Of a stretch of 18,453 nt of DNA, positions 1 through 6,864 are shown piece after piece (the first letter of the stretch is position 1; each line of letters starts with the position of its first letter). The translations under genes and the position numbers were made by a program. The DNA is from Candidatus Bathyarchaeota archaeon B26-1. Its GTDB lineage: Archaea > Thermoproteota > Bathyarchaeia > Bathyarchaeales > B26-1. The notes under the pieces are model-generated. The model searched no databases and had not been told where the DNA came from. It worked only from the letters and a program-made list of their open reading frames with translations. The DNA is taken from contig LUCD01000008.1 of NCBI GenBank assembly GCA_001593925.1, positions 1-18,453 of the forward strand, written 5' to 3'.

Positions 1-204
1 GTTGAGGCGGGAGCCTCAGGCTTCCTCTGCGGCAGAGCCATATGGAAGGAGTTCGTCAAGGCCCCTGACAGAGAAGAGTTCCTCTCAACTGTCGGCGTTA
101 AGAGGCTCAACGAGATCGTCGACATCGTCGAGGAGAAGGCTAAGCCCTGGTACAAGAAGTATGTGGACTCGCTTGGCGATATAGAACTGGTCAGGGGAGA
201 GTAA
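1..204 (+). CDS. C-terminal end of a LacD-type class I aldolase (partial)
   Basis: The window opens inside this gene. Frame 1 reads 67 codons to TAA at 202-204. The first residues, VEAGASGFLCGRAIWKEFV, match the end of the barrel in tagatose-1,6-bisphosphate aldolase (LacD) and related class I aldolases, where a GASGFLxGRAxW stretch helps hold the substrate phosphate. A helical tail with a tryptophan (KPWYKKYVDSLGD) follows, as is usual in that family. The active-site lysine and the start lie outside the window, so the exact substrate cannot be told. Archaeal members are often annotated only as LacD/Fba-like. A T-tract directly after the stop probably ends the transcript. Confidence 0.7.
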   Translation, partial: VEAGASGFLCGRAIWKEFVKAPDREEFLSTVGVKRLNEIVDIVEEKAKPWYKKYVDSLGDIELVRGE

Positions 205-207
205 GCT

Positions 208-233
208 CCCTTTTTCTCCGCCAAAGAAAAATT
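208..233. terminator. Two-way T-tract terminator
   Basis: A T5 run at 211-215 follows the aldolase stop. It forms a 7-bp inverted repeat, TTTTTCT (211-217) with AGAAAAA (225-231). Each strand therefore carries a T-tract: the plus strand for the aldolase, the minus strand for whatever is transcribed from the right. Archaeal RNA polymerase terminates at such T-tracts. Another plus-strand T-rich stretch lies at 275-287. Confidence 0.45.
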
Positions 234-285
234 ACTGCCCAGTTAAGGAAGAGGCGAGTTTGCCGAAGGAGCATCTTTTTCCTTT

Positions 286-449
286 TTAGAGGGGTAGCCA
301 CACCCCTACCCCTTTCTTCTCGGCCTTCTCGTAGATCATTATAGCCGTAGCCATATCCTCTATGGCTAATCCAGGTTCATGGAGATTATGCGTTCCTCAT
401 CGCTCTCGCGTCTAGGCTTCCCGGCAACGATCTCTCCGAGGCCCGCTTA
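286..449 (-). pseudogene. Frameshifted 3' remnant of an ornithine cyclodeaminase/mu-crystallin gene
   Basis: Two adjacent minus-strand frames together spell the C-terminus of the ornithine cyclodeaminase/alanine dehydrogenase (mu-crystallin) family. The upstream piece (449 down to about 375) reads LGEIVAGKPRRESDEERI then ISMNL, matching the family's LGEIVxGxKPGRxSDEE stretch. The downstream piece (about 375 to stop TAA at 286-288) reads GLAIEDMATAIMIYEKA, KKGVGVWLPL, matching GLAIxDxATAxxVYExAxxKGxG. The frame changes at about 373-376; one missing base in the leucine codon before GGATTA would explain it. The upstream piece is itself cut off by TAA at 447-449, where a membrane-protein ORF in another frame takes over. 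Only about 50 of the usual 320 or so codons remain. This is most likely a decayed remnant. Confidence 0.72.
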
Positions 450-898
450 GACCCTCTGGTATATCCCTGAGGTGTCCAGCCTTTCTTTTTTGTCCAAATA
501 AATATCCCCGTGAAGAGGCCGACGAAAAAACCTGCAGAGAGTGCGGGGGGAATAAACCAAGAGAGAAAGGTTAGGAGGTTTAGGTTTCTCACGTTGATGG
601 GTGTTCCGGTGCCGAAGTAGGGTAATAAGAGGGGAAATAAGATGAAGTTGCCGGCGAAGAACGTCGCCAAGTTTAGGACGAAAGCCAGAGCTAGGGTTTG
701 GATGATCTCAAGCCTCACATTAAAGATTCTTCTTAGCAAGTACTTGAGACCGACTCCCTCAATCGTGAAAGTGAACGTAAAGATTACCGGAATCAAAAAG
801 ACGTCTCCTATACTCGGTCCTCCTACAGGATTGCCTATAGGAATAAGATTGTAGACGTCCATGAAGAAATCAGCAGTGTTTATGGATAGAAATCCCAT
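386..898 (-). CDS. Small membrane protein of unknown function
   Basis: The predicted product has 170 residues. Hydrophobic stretches at about residues 30-55, 64-94 and 106-134 make three likely membrane segments. I do not recognise a family. The ATG at 898 has a good Shine-Dalgarno (GGGGGAG just upstream on the minus strand) and a TATA-like box, so expression is plausible. The last 20 or so residues (from about KRASERS) are basic and of different composition. They are an out-of-frame read of the cyclodeaminase remnant at 286-449, so the original protein probably ended near residues 145-150 and the present tail is a fusion scar. It could alternatively be a leftover of a larger transporter. Confidence 0.55.
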   Translation of the reverse strand: MGFLSINTADFFMDVYNLIPIGNPVGGPSIGDVFLIPVIFTFTFTIEGVGLKYLLRRIFNVRLEIIQTLALAFVLNLATFFAGNFILFPLLLPYFGTGTPINVRNLNLLTFLSWFIPPALSAGFFVGLFTGIFIWTKKKGWTPQGYTRGSKRASERSLPGSLDARAMRNA

Positions 899-930
899 AG
901 TCTCCCCCGATCTTATTTTTCCCGCCGATG

Positions 931-947
931 TTTATAATACTATACTT
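931..947 (-). promoter_or_regulatory. Probable TATA region for the small membrane protein
   Basis: On the minus strand the stretch reads TATAGTATTATAAA, 33-49 bases before the ATG at 898. Initiation about 25 bases downstream would give a short leader that still includes the GGGGGAG site. Confidence 0.4.
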
Positions 948-1037
948 TAGAACACTAAATCTATGGAGCAGACTTGATTGACAGCGAACCGTTACCCCTT
1001 CGCCTCTCAGCTCTGCGGGTTCTCGTTGACCGATGAC

Positions 1038-1047
1038 TTTTATAAAA
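1038..1047 (+). promoter_or_regulatory. TATA box for the CooC-like ATPase gene
   Basis: TTTATAAAAA lies 34-43 bases before the ATG at 1081. Transcription would start near 1067-1070, leaving a very short leader with a GGGTGG site. It is the best TATA match in the 182-base divergent spacer. Confidence 0.55.
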
Positions 1048-1080
1048 AGGGCCGTTATAGATTTGGGTGGTCGATGATCT

Positions 1081-1848
1081 ATGAGGGTTATGGTCTGCGG
1101 TAAGGGAGGAACAGGCAAGACAGCGTTGACGGTTCTGATGGGGAGAATACTCTCGGAGAACCTAAAAGTGTACATAGTCGACTCCGACGAGTCTAACATC
1201 CTTCTCCCAGCCTTCTTAGGCGCGTCTCCCCCCAAGCCCTTGGTCGAGTTCGTCGGGGGCAAGAGGGAAGAGGAGGAGTTTGAGAGGATGGAACCCGACA
1301 TAGCGAAGGCCCTATCCATGGCCAAGGAGGGCGTGAGGCTCGATCTTCTGCCCCCCGAGTACGTGTCATTCTCCCCTGAAGGCATAGGCCTCCTCACAAT
1401 AGGGAAGGTCAGGGAGTACGGCGAAGGATGCGCATGCCCCTTCAACATACTGACGAGGATACTCCTCGGAAACCTCGTTCTGAGGGAAGGTGAGATAGTT
1501 CTGGTCGACACCGACGCGGGGGTCGAGCATGTGGGTAGAAGGGTCGAGGATGCCTGCGACTCCATGCTTGCCGTTGTAGACCCAACCCTCGAATCCTTAG
1601 AGGCCGCGGCCCTACTTAGGGATATAGCCTCAACCTTAGGGAAGAGGTTCTGGGTCGTAGCCAACAAGGTTACGGAGGAAACCGAGAAGCCCCTAATGGA
1701 GGAGGCCGCTCGACTGAACCTAAAGATAGACGGGGCCGTGAGGTTCGACGAGAGGTTACAAATCTCATGCCTCAAGAGAGAGCCCCTAAAGGCCGATACC
1801 GCGATGGCCGACCTGAGGAGGATAATGCGCAACCTAAACCTCACGTGA
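1081..1848 (+). CDS. CooC-type nickel-insertion/MinD-like P-loop ATPase
   Basis: The 255-residue product begins with a deviant Walker A motif, GKGGTGKT at residues 7-14, with the extra lysine typical of the SIMIBI class (MinD, NifH, CooC). VYIVDSDES follows as switch I, and VLVDTDAGVEHVGR near residue 140 as Walker B/switch II. A Cys-Ala-Cys pair in GEGCACP (C117, C119) matches the CxC motif of CooC, which binds metal at the dimer interface and loads nickel into carbon monoxide dehydrogenase. Length fits the family. No CO dehydrogenase gene is in view, so the client could be another metalloenzyme or corrinoid protein. The next gene, SAH hydrolase, follows after 67 bases and may be cotranscribed. 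Confidence 0.78.
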   Translation: MRVMVCGKGGTGKTALTVLMGRILSENLKVYIVDSDESNILLPAFLGASPPKPLVEFVGGKREEEEFERMEPDIAKALSMAKEGVRLDLLPPEYVSFSPEGIGLLTIGKVREYGEGCACPFNILTRILLGNLVLREGEIVLVDTDAGVEHVGRRVEDACDSMLAVVDPTLESLEAAALLRDIASTLGKRFWVVANKVTEETEKPLMEEAARLNLKIDGAVRFDERLQISCLKREPLKADTAMADLRRIMRNLNLT

Positions 1849-1915
1849 CGGCTTAGGAGGAACATTAAAAGAAGCCGATGGAGATATCTCCCTCCGAAAG
1901 AGGAGAGGCTGAGGG

Positions 1916-3172
1916 ATGGACGAGTTTAAGGTTAAGGATATCAGGCTTGCCGAGAAGGGTCGTCTCCAAATAGAGTGGGCCAGCGCGCACATGCCCGTTC
2001 TGAACCAGATAATGGAGCGTTTCAGCAGGGAGAAGCCTCTTGAAGGCGTTAAGATCGGCGCTTGCCTCCACGTCACCAAAGAGACGGGGGTCCTAGTCGA
2101 AGTCTTGAAGGCTGGGGGAGCCGAGGTCGCCCTCTGCGGCTCGAACCCGCTCTCAACCCAAGACGAGGTCGCCGCCGCCTTGGCGGAGATGGGGGTCCAC
2201 GTCTACGCTTGGAGAGGCGAATCCCCGGATGAGTATTACTGGTGCGTGAACAGGGTTATCGATCACGAACCCATGGTTACGCTGGATGATGGAGCAGACT
2301 TGGTTACGACCATCCATAAGGAACGCGTGGAAGTCCTTGAAGGAGTGAAGGGTGGAACCGAGGAGACGACGACAGGGGTCATAAGGCTTAGGGCTATGAG
2401 CCGACAAGGCGCCTTGAAGTATCCGATAATAGCTGTGAACGACGCCTACACGAAGTATCTCTTCGACAACCGTTACGGAACCGGTCAGAGCACCATAGAC
2501 GGGATAGTCCGATCCACGAACGTTCTCTTGGCTGGGAAGAGGTTCGTCGTCTGCGGATACGGATGGTGTGGACGTGGAATAGCCGTGAGGGCGCGCGGCA
2601 TGGGTGCGAACGTCGTTGTGACGGAGGTCAACCCTCTGAGAGCCTTAGAAGCAGTTATGGACGGCTTCACAGTTATGCCCCTAAGCGAAGCCGCCGAGAT
2701 AGGAGACATCTTCGTGACCGCAACAGGAAACATAAACGTCATAAGGGGTGAACACATGCTCAAGATGAAGGATGGAGCCATCATAGCGAACAGCGGCCAC
2801 TTCAACGTCGAGATAAGCCTACCCGACCTAAAGAAACTCTCAGAGAAGAAGAGAACCATAAGGCCTAACCTAGAGGAGTACACCCTCAAAGACGGGAAAA
2901 GGCTCTACCTGCTCGCCGAGGGGAGGCTCGTAAACTTGGCGGCCGCCGAGGGCCACCCCTCCGAGGTCATGGACATGTCCTTCTCCAACCAAGCCTTATG
3001 CGTCGAGCATATAGTTAAGAACCCGAGGCTCCCACCGGCGGTCTACAACGTCCCGAAGGAGATAGATGAACTCGTTGCGAAGCTCAAGCTCAAAGGCATG
3101 AACATAGAGATTGATGAGATGAGTGAGGAGCAGAAGCGGTACGTGTCCAGCTGGGAGGAAGGAACCACCTAA
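1916..3172 (+). CDS. ahcY: Adenosylhomocysteinase (S-adenosyl-L-homocysteine hydrolase)
   Basis: This 418-residue enzyme reversibly cleaves S-adenosylhomocysteine to adenosine and homocysteine and so relieves product inhibition of SAM-dependent methyltransferases. Family signatures run throughout: ACLHVTKETG and LCGSNPLSTQD in the substrate domain; NDAYTKYLFDNRYGTGQS near residue 175-195 with the conserved lysine and aspartate; the NAD-binding CGYGWCGRGIA near residue 212; and NLAAAEGHPSEVMDMSFSNQ near the end. Length and the short C-terminal tail (KEIDELVAKLKLKGMNIEID) are as in archaeal enzymes, without the extra insert of some bacterial ones. ATG at 1916 is preceded by GAGGCTGAGGG. The adjacent CooC-like ATPase hints at a link with methyl or metal-cofactor metabolism, but that is inference. 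Confidence 0.96.
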   Translation: MDEFKVKDIRLAEKGRLQIEWASAHMPVLNQIMERFSREKPLEGVKIGACLHVTKETGVLVEVLKAGGAEVALCGSNPLSTQDEVAAALAEMGVHVYAWRGESPDEYYWCVNRVIDHEPMVTLDDGADLVTTIHKERVEVLEGVKGGTEETTTGVIRLRAMSRQGALKYPIIAVNDAYTKYLFDNRYGTGQSTIDGIVRSTNVLLAGKRFVVCGYGWCGRGIAVRARGMGANVVVTEVNPLRALEAVMDGFTVMPLSEAAEIGDIFVTATGNINVIRGEHMLKMKDGAIIANSGHFNVEISLPDLKKLSEKKRTIRPNLEEYTLKDGKRLYLLAEGRLVNLAAAEGHPSEVMDMSFSNQALCVEHIVKNPRLPPAVYNVPKEIDELVAKLKLKGMNIEIDEMSEEQKRYVSSWEEGTT

Positions 3173-3183
3173 CGCTTCCCCCA

Positions 3184-3942
3184 TCATGGGCTCCTCAGGA
3201 ATCTGGCGGGATAAGTATTCCACCCAGCTGTGAGCCTTCTAAGTTCTGCCAGGCTTCCCAATATGGGATTTCGGAGAGACGGGGCTTCCCACCCTCTCCT
3301 TAGGCTCCTCTCAACATTTAGGAGGTTCTTCAAGGGGAGGCCGGAGTCCAAACTCAACAATCGCCTGAAGGTGACAGCTCTCCCTAGACGCTCCATCTCC
3401 AGACTTGCGGTTAAGTATCCCAAACCAACCTGGTAGTCCTCTAATGTTCTCAGCAGATTCCCCCTAAGTGGTTCCTTCGCAGCCGTTAACGGTTGGTACG
3501 CCTCAATGTATCTCTTCAGTTGATTCTTTGTTCTGGTGAGGATTCTCCAGCCCATAGCTCTGTTGAAACTTATCGACTCGCCGTCCGGCAACCCGTTTAG
3601 GACTCTGCTCCTAGCCTCTTCGAGGTTTCTCCAGCCTAGGATGGGAACCGAGTCCTCAAGCATGCTTGCTATCAGATAGTCGTGGCGTCTCAACCGTTCC
3701 TCTAGGCTGTTCTGAAGGTAGATGTTCACGTGGATTCTGCGGCCGATCCTCCTGCCCAGCCTCGTTAAGGCCGCGTTCAGCAGGGACCCAGCCTCCCAAT
3801 CTCGACAGACTACAAGCACGTCTAGGTCGCTGTGGGCATCATCTTCACCCCTAACGTAGGAGCCGAACATCGAAGCAAAGGTTACTCTATCCCCAAAACG
3901 TTCTAGGGTCCTCTTGACGAGGGCTTCTTCGATTCCCCTCAC
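3184..3942 (-). CDS. Nucleotidyltransferase-fold (MNT-like) protein
   Basis: The 252-residue product starts with a minimal nucleotidyltransferase domain. FGSYVRGEDDAHSDLDVLVV (residues 26-45) holds the GS motif and the paired metal-binding aspartates D39 and D41. The strand where the third catalytic acid normally sits reads RRIHVNIYL, with Asn73 in place of the usual Asp, so activity may be weakened or lost. Residues from about 120 on are mostly helical and basic; such a C-terminal half could be a substrate-binding or HEPN-like bundle, but no HEPN RxxxxH motif is clear. GTG at 3942 is chosen because AGGAGGG lies about 7 bases upstream. No toxin partner is adjacent, so it is not obviously a toxin-antitoxin pair. 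Confidence 0.7.
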   Translation of the reverse strand: MRGIEEALVKRTLERFGDRVTFASMFGSYVRGEDDAHSDLDVLVVCRDWEAGSLLNAALTRLGRRIGRRIHVNIYLQNSLEERLRRHDYLIASMLEDSVPILGWRNLEEARSRVLNGLPDGESISFNRAMGWRILTRTKNQLKRYIEAYQPLTAAKEPLRGNLLRTLEDYQVGLGYLTASLEMERLGRAVTFRRLLSLDSGLPLKNLLNVERSLRRGWEAPSLRNPILGSLAELRRLTAGWNTYPARFLRSP

Positions 3943-4276
3943 GAGAGGCCCTCCTTAACCTTAAGGCCGCCGCAGGTTCAGAGTCTAGGAACCTAAACGA
4001 AATATCGGGTTTCCATAATTAATCCTTTATGGCAGGCAGGTTACTTGGGGTCGCATGTCGTTTACGCTTTGACAGGGCTTGAAGGCTACATGTTATTTCG
4101 TTTAACATCATTTGCGTGGAAAACTGAAAATTTTCTCTCTAATTTTTGTCATGTTTCGGTCTATTTCTCCGCGGTTCCGCTCTCTCCTCAAGGCGGCAAA
4201 ATGATGTTTTTCCCTTATAAAACCCTTATTAGGACTCTACGCTTAATATTTACTTTCATTGAAGGGGGCCTGTTCT
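3943..4276. other. AT-rich divergent intergenic region
   Basis: This 334-base spacer separates the nucleotidyltransferase gene from scpA. It holds the probable scpA TATA box (4214-4223) and an AGGAGGG ribosome site for the minus-strand gene (about 3949-3955). Small inverted repeats are AGGTTC/GAACCT (3974-3979 with 3989-3994), TGTTA/TAACA (4091-4107) and the palindrome GAAAATTTTC (4126-4135). An open plus-strand frame of 84 codons starting at 4045 runs into scpA and has no protein-like character. I see no RNA gene. Confidence 0.5.
4214..4223 (+). promoter_or_regulatory. TATA box for scpAB
   Basis: CTTATAAAAC lies 54-63 bases before the ATG at 4277. A start near 4245 gives a leader of about 30 bases carrying the GGGGG site at 4264-4268. 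Confidence 0.5.
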
Positions 4277-4951
4277 ATGGGGAAGCCGTGGTATCTTAGA
4301 CCACCTCTGAGCGTGCTCTTCGATCTCAACAGGTTGGAGAGGATTCGCCCATGGGATGTCGATGTGGCGTTTCTTCTCTCCCTCTTCTTGGATGAGATGG
4401 AGAAGAGGCGGGAGGTGGATTTCAGGGCTTCGGGGGTCGCTTTGGACTCCTCAGCCAGCATACACCTGATGAAGTCTAGGCTTCTCCTGAAGTTGGAGGA
4501 GCCCCCGAGGCAAGTCGAACCCGTTACGGACTTCGTTCCGCCCCCTCTAATTCTGCCGATCCGCTACGAGTTGACGACCACAACGATACAGCACCTCTTG
4601 AACGCCTTGGACGAGGCGTTGCGGGGCGAGAGGCTCTTCGCCGCGAGGCCTCCAAAGCCTGTTCTCCCACCTCCAGCTGAGGCCATCCACCCGATAACCG
4701 CGTACCTCCTAGAGGTGGAGAAGATCATAAGGTGGCTCTACGAGAGGATGCTCCGCCTCGTGGGAGAATATACGTCTAAGGCGAGCCTCCTCACCTTCTC
4801 GAGGGTTGTGGAGGGTTTAAGTAGAATCGAGAAGGTGAGAGCCTTCATAGCCCTCCTCTTCATGGCTCAGAGAGGGATAGTTGAGCTGTGGCAAGATGAG
4901 GATACGGAGAGCATCTTCATAATCCTCAAGGGAGGATTAGAGGGCCGGTGA
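4277..4951 (+). CDS. scpA: Segregation and condensation protein A (kleisin)
   Basis: The 224-residue product is the kleisin that bridges SMC heads in chromosome condensation. The N-terminal SMC-neck-binding helices read LSVLFDLNRLERIRPWDVDV, then LLSLFLDEM and DFRASGVALDSSASIHLMKS, followed by the LLLKLEEPP segment typical of ScpA. The C-terminal residues (RIEKVRAFIALLFMAQRGIVELWQ split over two motifs) form the winged helix that binds the SMC cap. ATG at 4277 is preferred over TTG at 4259 because GGGGG at 4264-4268 is at the right distance from it. The gene ends inside the scpB start codon (GTGA overlap), so the two are translationally coupled. No smc gene is in the window. Confidence 0.9.
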   Translation: MGKPWYLRPPLSVLFDLNRLERIRPWDVDVAFLLSLFLDEMEKRREVDFRASGVALDSSASIHLMKSRLLLKLEEPPRQVEPVTDFVPPPLILPIRYELTTTTIQHLLNALDEALRGERLFAARPPKPVLPPPAEAIHPITAYLLEVEKIIRWLYERMLRLVGEYTSKASLLTFSRVVEGLSRIEKVRAFIALLFMAQRGIVELWQDEDTESIFIILKGGLEGR

Positions 4952-5562
4952 GCGCCGCTACAACCGGGGTTTCTGGGAAGGAAGCCCATAAACGTTCAGA
5001 GACGGCTGAAGAGAAGAGCAGGAGACTAGCCTTGATAGAGGCCGCTCTCTACGTGGCGGGCCGCCCGCTCGACCTCAAGACCCTCGGCTCCATAATCGGC
5101 GTAAGGTCGAAGAGGAAGACCCGGAGGCTCGCGAGAGAACTCATGAGGGAGTATCAGAAGAGGAAAACCGCCTTAGAGATTCTGGAACTCGAAGATGAGA
5201 GATTTGTTCTCCAGCTCAAGCCTGTATACTCGCCTAAGGTTAGGAGGCTGGCCGTCAGGCCTCTCCTAACCCCCGGCCCCCTGAAGACGTTGGCGTACAT
5301 AGCTTATCGCCAACCGGTCTTGCAGAAGCAGGTGGCCGAGGTTCGAGGTTCCCAAGCCTACAGGCACATCAAGCACTTGAGGGAGATGGGTCTCATCGAG
5401 TACGACAAGTCGAGCGAGATGAGGGTTCTGAAGACGACGAGCTACTTCGCCGACTACTTCGGGTTGAGCCACAACCTAACCAAGATGAAGAGGCAGCTCA
5501 GGAAAATCTTCAAAGACCTATCCGAAGGCGGAGGGGGGAAAGCTTCAGAGAGACGAGAGTAA
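4948..5562 (+). CDS. scpB: Segregation and condensation protein B
   Basis: The 204-residue product has the two winged-helix domains of ScpB. The first opens with LALIEAALYVAGRPLDLKTL, close to the family's IEAxLFxxGxPLxxxxL. The second holds LLTPGPLKTLAYIAYRQPV and VAEVRGSQAYRHIKHLREMG, matching the family pattern LSxxALExLAIIAYxQPVT...IRGV. ScpB dimers bind and stabilise the ScpA kleisin in the SMC complex. The N-terminal 20 or so residues are polar and probably disordered. The GTG start overlaps the scpA stop by two bases of GTGA. The C-terminus is glycine-rich and charged. Confidence 0.9.
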   Translation: MSAATTGVSGKEAHKRSETAEEKSRRLALIEAALYVAGRPLDLKTLGSIIGVRSKRKTRRLARELMREYQKRKTALEILELEDERFVLQLKPVYSPKVRRLAVRPLLTPGPLKTLAYIAYRQPVLQKQVAEVRGSQAYRHIKHLREMGLIEYDKSSEMRVLKTTSYFADYFGLSHNLTKMKRQLRKIFKDLSEGGGGKASERRE

Positions 5563-5584
5563 AGGATATCTCCAGATGCGTTAA

Positions 5585-5594
5585 ACTTATATTC
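5585..5594 (+). promoter_or_regulatory. TATA-like box for rps8e
   Basis: ACTTATATTC lies about 50-60 bases before the TTG start at 5645, giving a leader of about 30 bases with GAGGAG at 5631-5636. Confidence 0.4.
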
Positions 5595-5644
5595 ATGTTG
5601 GCTATCGGTTAACCTGTTCTTAAACGTTCAGAGGAGACTGAGAG

Positions 5645-6034
5645 TTGGCTGTCTGGCACGGTGACCTGCACAAGAGGAAGCCTACGGGGGGAAGGAGGAG
5701 GCCTTACCGGAAGAAGAGGAAGTATGAGATGGGTTCCTTCCCCACCGAGACTATTCTAGGCGAGACTAAGAGGAAGATCGACCGGAGACGCGGGGGAAAC
5801 CTGAAGGTTCGGCTTCTGAGCGCGTCTCAAGTGAACGTCTCGGACCCGAAAACGGGCAGAACCGAGACTGTCAAGATATTAAGGGTTCTCAAGAACCCTG
5901 CAAACAAGGACTACGATAGACGCGGAGTCATAACGAAGGGAACGATCATCGAGACTCCTCTGGGAACGGCCCGTATAACCTCTAGACCCGGACAGAACGG
6001 CGTCCTTAACGCCGTCCTGATAGAACCTTCCTAG
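5645..6034 (+). CDS. rps8e: 30S ribosomal protein S8e
   Basis: The 129-residue basic protein matches archaeal S8e over its whole length. It starts AVWHGDLHKRKPTGGRRRPY with the conserved lysine/arginine tract, continues YEMGSFPTETILG, and ends with ITKGTIIETPLGTARITSRP and GQNGVLNAVL. S8e is a small-subunit protein shared by archaea and eukaryotes and absent from bacteria, so it is good evidence for the domain of origin. Translation starts at TTG 5645, with a GAGGAG site about 8 bases upstream. The next gene starts 8 bases after the stop, so the two are very likely cotranscribed. Confidence 0.97.
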   Translation: MAVWHGDLHKRKPTGGRRRPYRKKRKYEMGSFPTETILGETKRKIDRRRGGNLKVRLLSASQVNVSDPKTGRTETVKILRVLKNPANKDYDRRGVITKGTIIETPLGTARITSRPGQNGVLNAVLIEPS

Positions 6035-6041
6035 ATGAAGA

Positions 6042-6845
6042 GTGTTGAAATGCCAATACTGCGGCGCTGAGGAGCCTCTCCCATTCAAATGCCCATTCTG
6101 CGGAGGATACTTCTGCGTTGAGCATAGGCTTCCGGAGAACCATGAGTGTCCAGAACTCTGGAAGGCTTGGCTTCCACGCAGAGATGTTGAGCCCGCCGTA
6201 ACTAGGGAGGACATCCGAGGCCGCCACGAAATCACGCGGCGGATAATCCAGCCTGAAAGCAGGGTCCTCTGGTTCACTTACAGGGAGATCGGACACCTCT
6301 TCGCCGGGATCCTCCTCGTGACGGCGGTTGGACTCTCGGTTCTAATAACTCCCTACAGCCCCTTCCTCAATATAGGGGGAATCGGAATACTCCTCTCCTC
6401 GGCTCTGGTCTTCTCTTCCATATTTATTCTGCACGAGATCGCCCATAAGGTCACGGCGCAGTATTACGGTTTATGGGCTGAGTTCCGTCTAAACATGCTC
6501 GGAACCATGATCACTCTGCTCTCAATCTTCAGCCCGATCAAGATAATCTCGCCCGGAGCCGTAATGGTCACGGGTGAAGCTGACAGAAGAATCCTCGGGA
6601 GAACGGCCCTAGCGGGGCCTCTAGTAAACATATTGCTCTCACCCCCCTTCCTACTCTGGGCTTTCTTGGCCTGTAGCCAGCCGGCTAAGATCGGGGCGAT
6701 CTACAATCCTTGGATAGCGTTCTTCAACCTCATACCCTTCGGTATACTCGACGGGGCGAAGGTCTTCTGGTGGAGCAGGAAGGTTTGGGTTGTAAGTTTC
6801 CTAATGTCCCTAGCTCTGACGGCTGCAGCCATGATCCTCCTATAA
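6042..6845 (+). CDS. AN1-type zinc finger fused to an M50 (site-2-protease-like) membrane peptidase
   Basis: Residues 4-36 contain Cys4, Cys7, Cys17, Cys20, Cys25, His28, His34 and Cys36. This is exactly the AN1 spacing C-x2-C-x9-C-x2-C-x4-C-x2-H-x5-H-x-C. The rest is a polytopic membrane domain. A hydrophobic segment near residues 85-105 precedes ILHEIAHKVTAQYYG (about 129-143), where HEIAH is the zinc-binding HExxH of site-2 proteases. A later segment, FFNLIPFGILDGAKVFWWS, carries the second S2P motif (N/P...DG) and supplies the third zinc ligand. It is probably an intramembrane protease with a cytoplasmic zinc-finger sensor or adaptor. The start is GTG 6042 (or TTG 6045). It lies 8 bases after rps8e. 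Confidence 0.85.
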   Translation: MLKCQYCGAEEPLPFKCPFCGGYFCVEHRLPENHECPELWKAWLPRRDVEPAVTREDIRGRHEITRRIIQPESRVLWFTYREIGHLFAGILLVTAVGLSVLITPYSPFLNIGGIGILLSSALVFSSIFILHEIAHKVTAQYYGLWAEFRLNMLGTMITLLSIFSPIKIISPGAVMVTGEADRRILGRTALAGPLVNILLSPPFLLWAFLACSQPAKIGAIYNPWIAFFNLIPFGILDGAKVFWWSRKVWVVSFLMSLALTAAAMILL

Positions 6846-6864
6846 GCACCTAAACACATTTTAG

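Noticed and set aside
870..1865. Open minus-strand frame of 331 codons opposite the CooC-like gene
   Set aside because: It is serine/arginine-rich with no motif and mirrors the real plus-strand gene, which has a P-loop, TATA box and family match.
1881..1910. Small hairpin (CCTC/GAGG with CGAAA loop) in the ahcY leader as a possible SAH riboswitch
   Set aside because: The leader is only 67 bases, the stem is 4 bp, and the known SAH-riboswitch core is absent.
4045..4299. 84-codon plus-strand frame before scpA
   Set aside because: It lies in an AT-rich spacer containing the scpA TATA box, has no ribosome site, and overlaps scpA out of frame.
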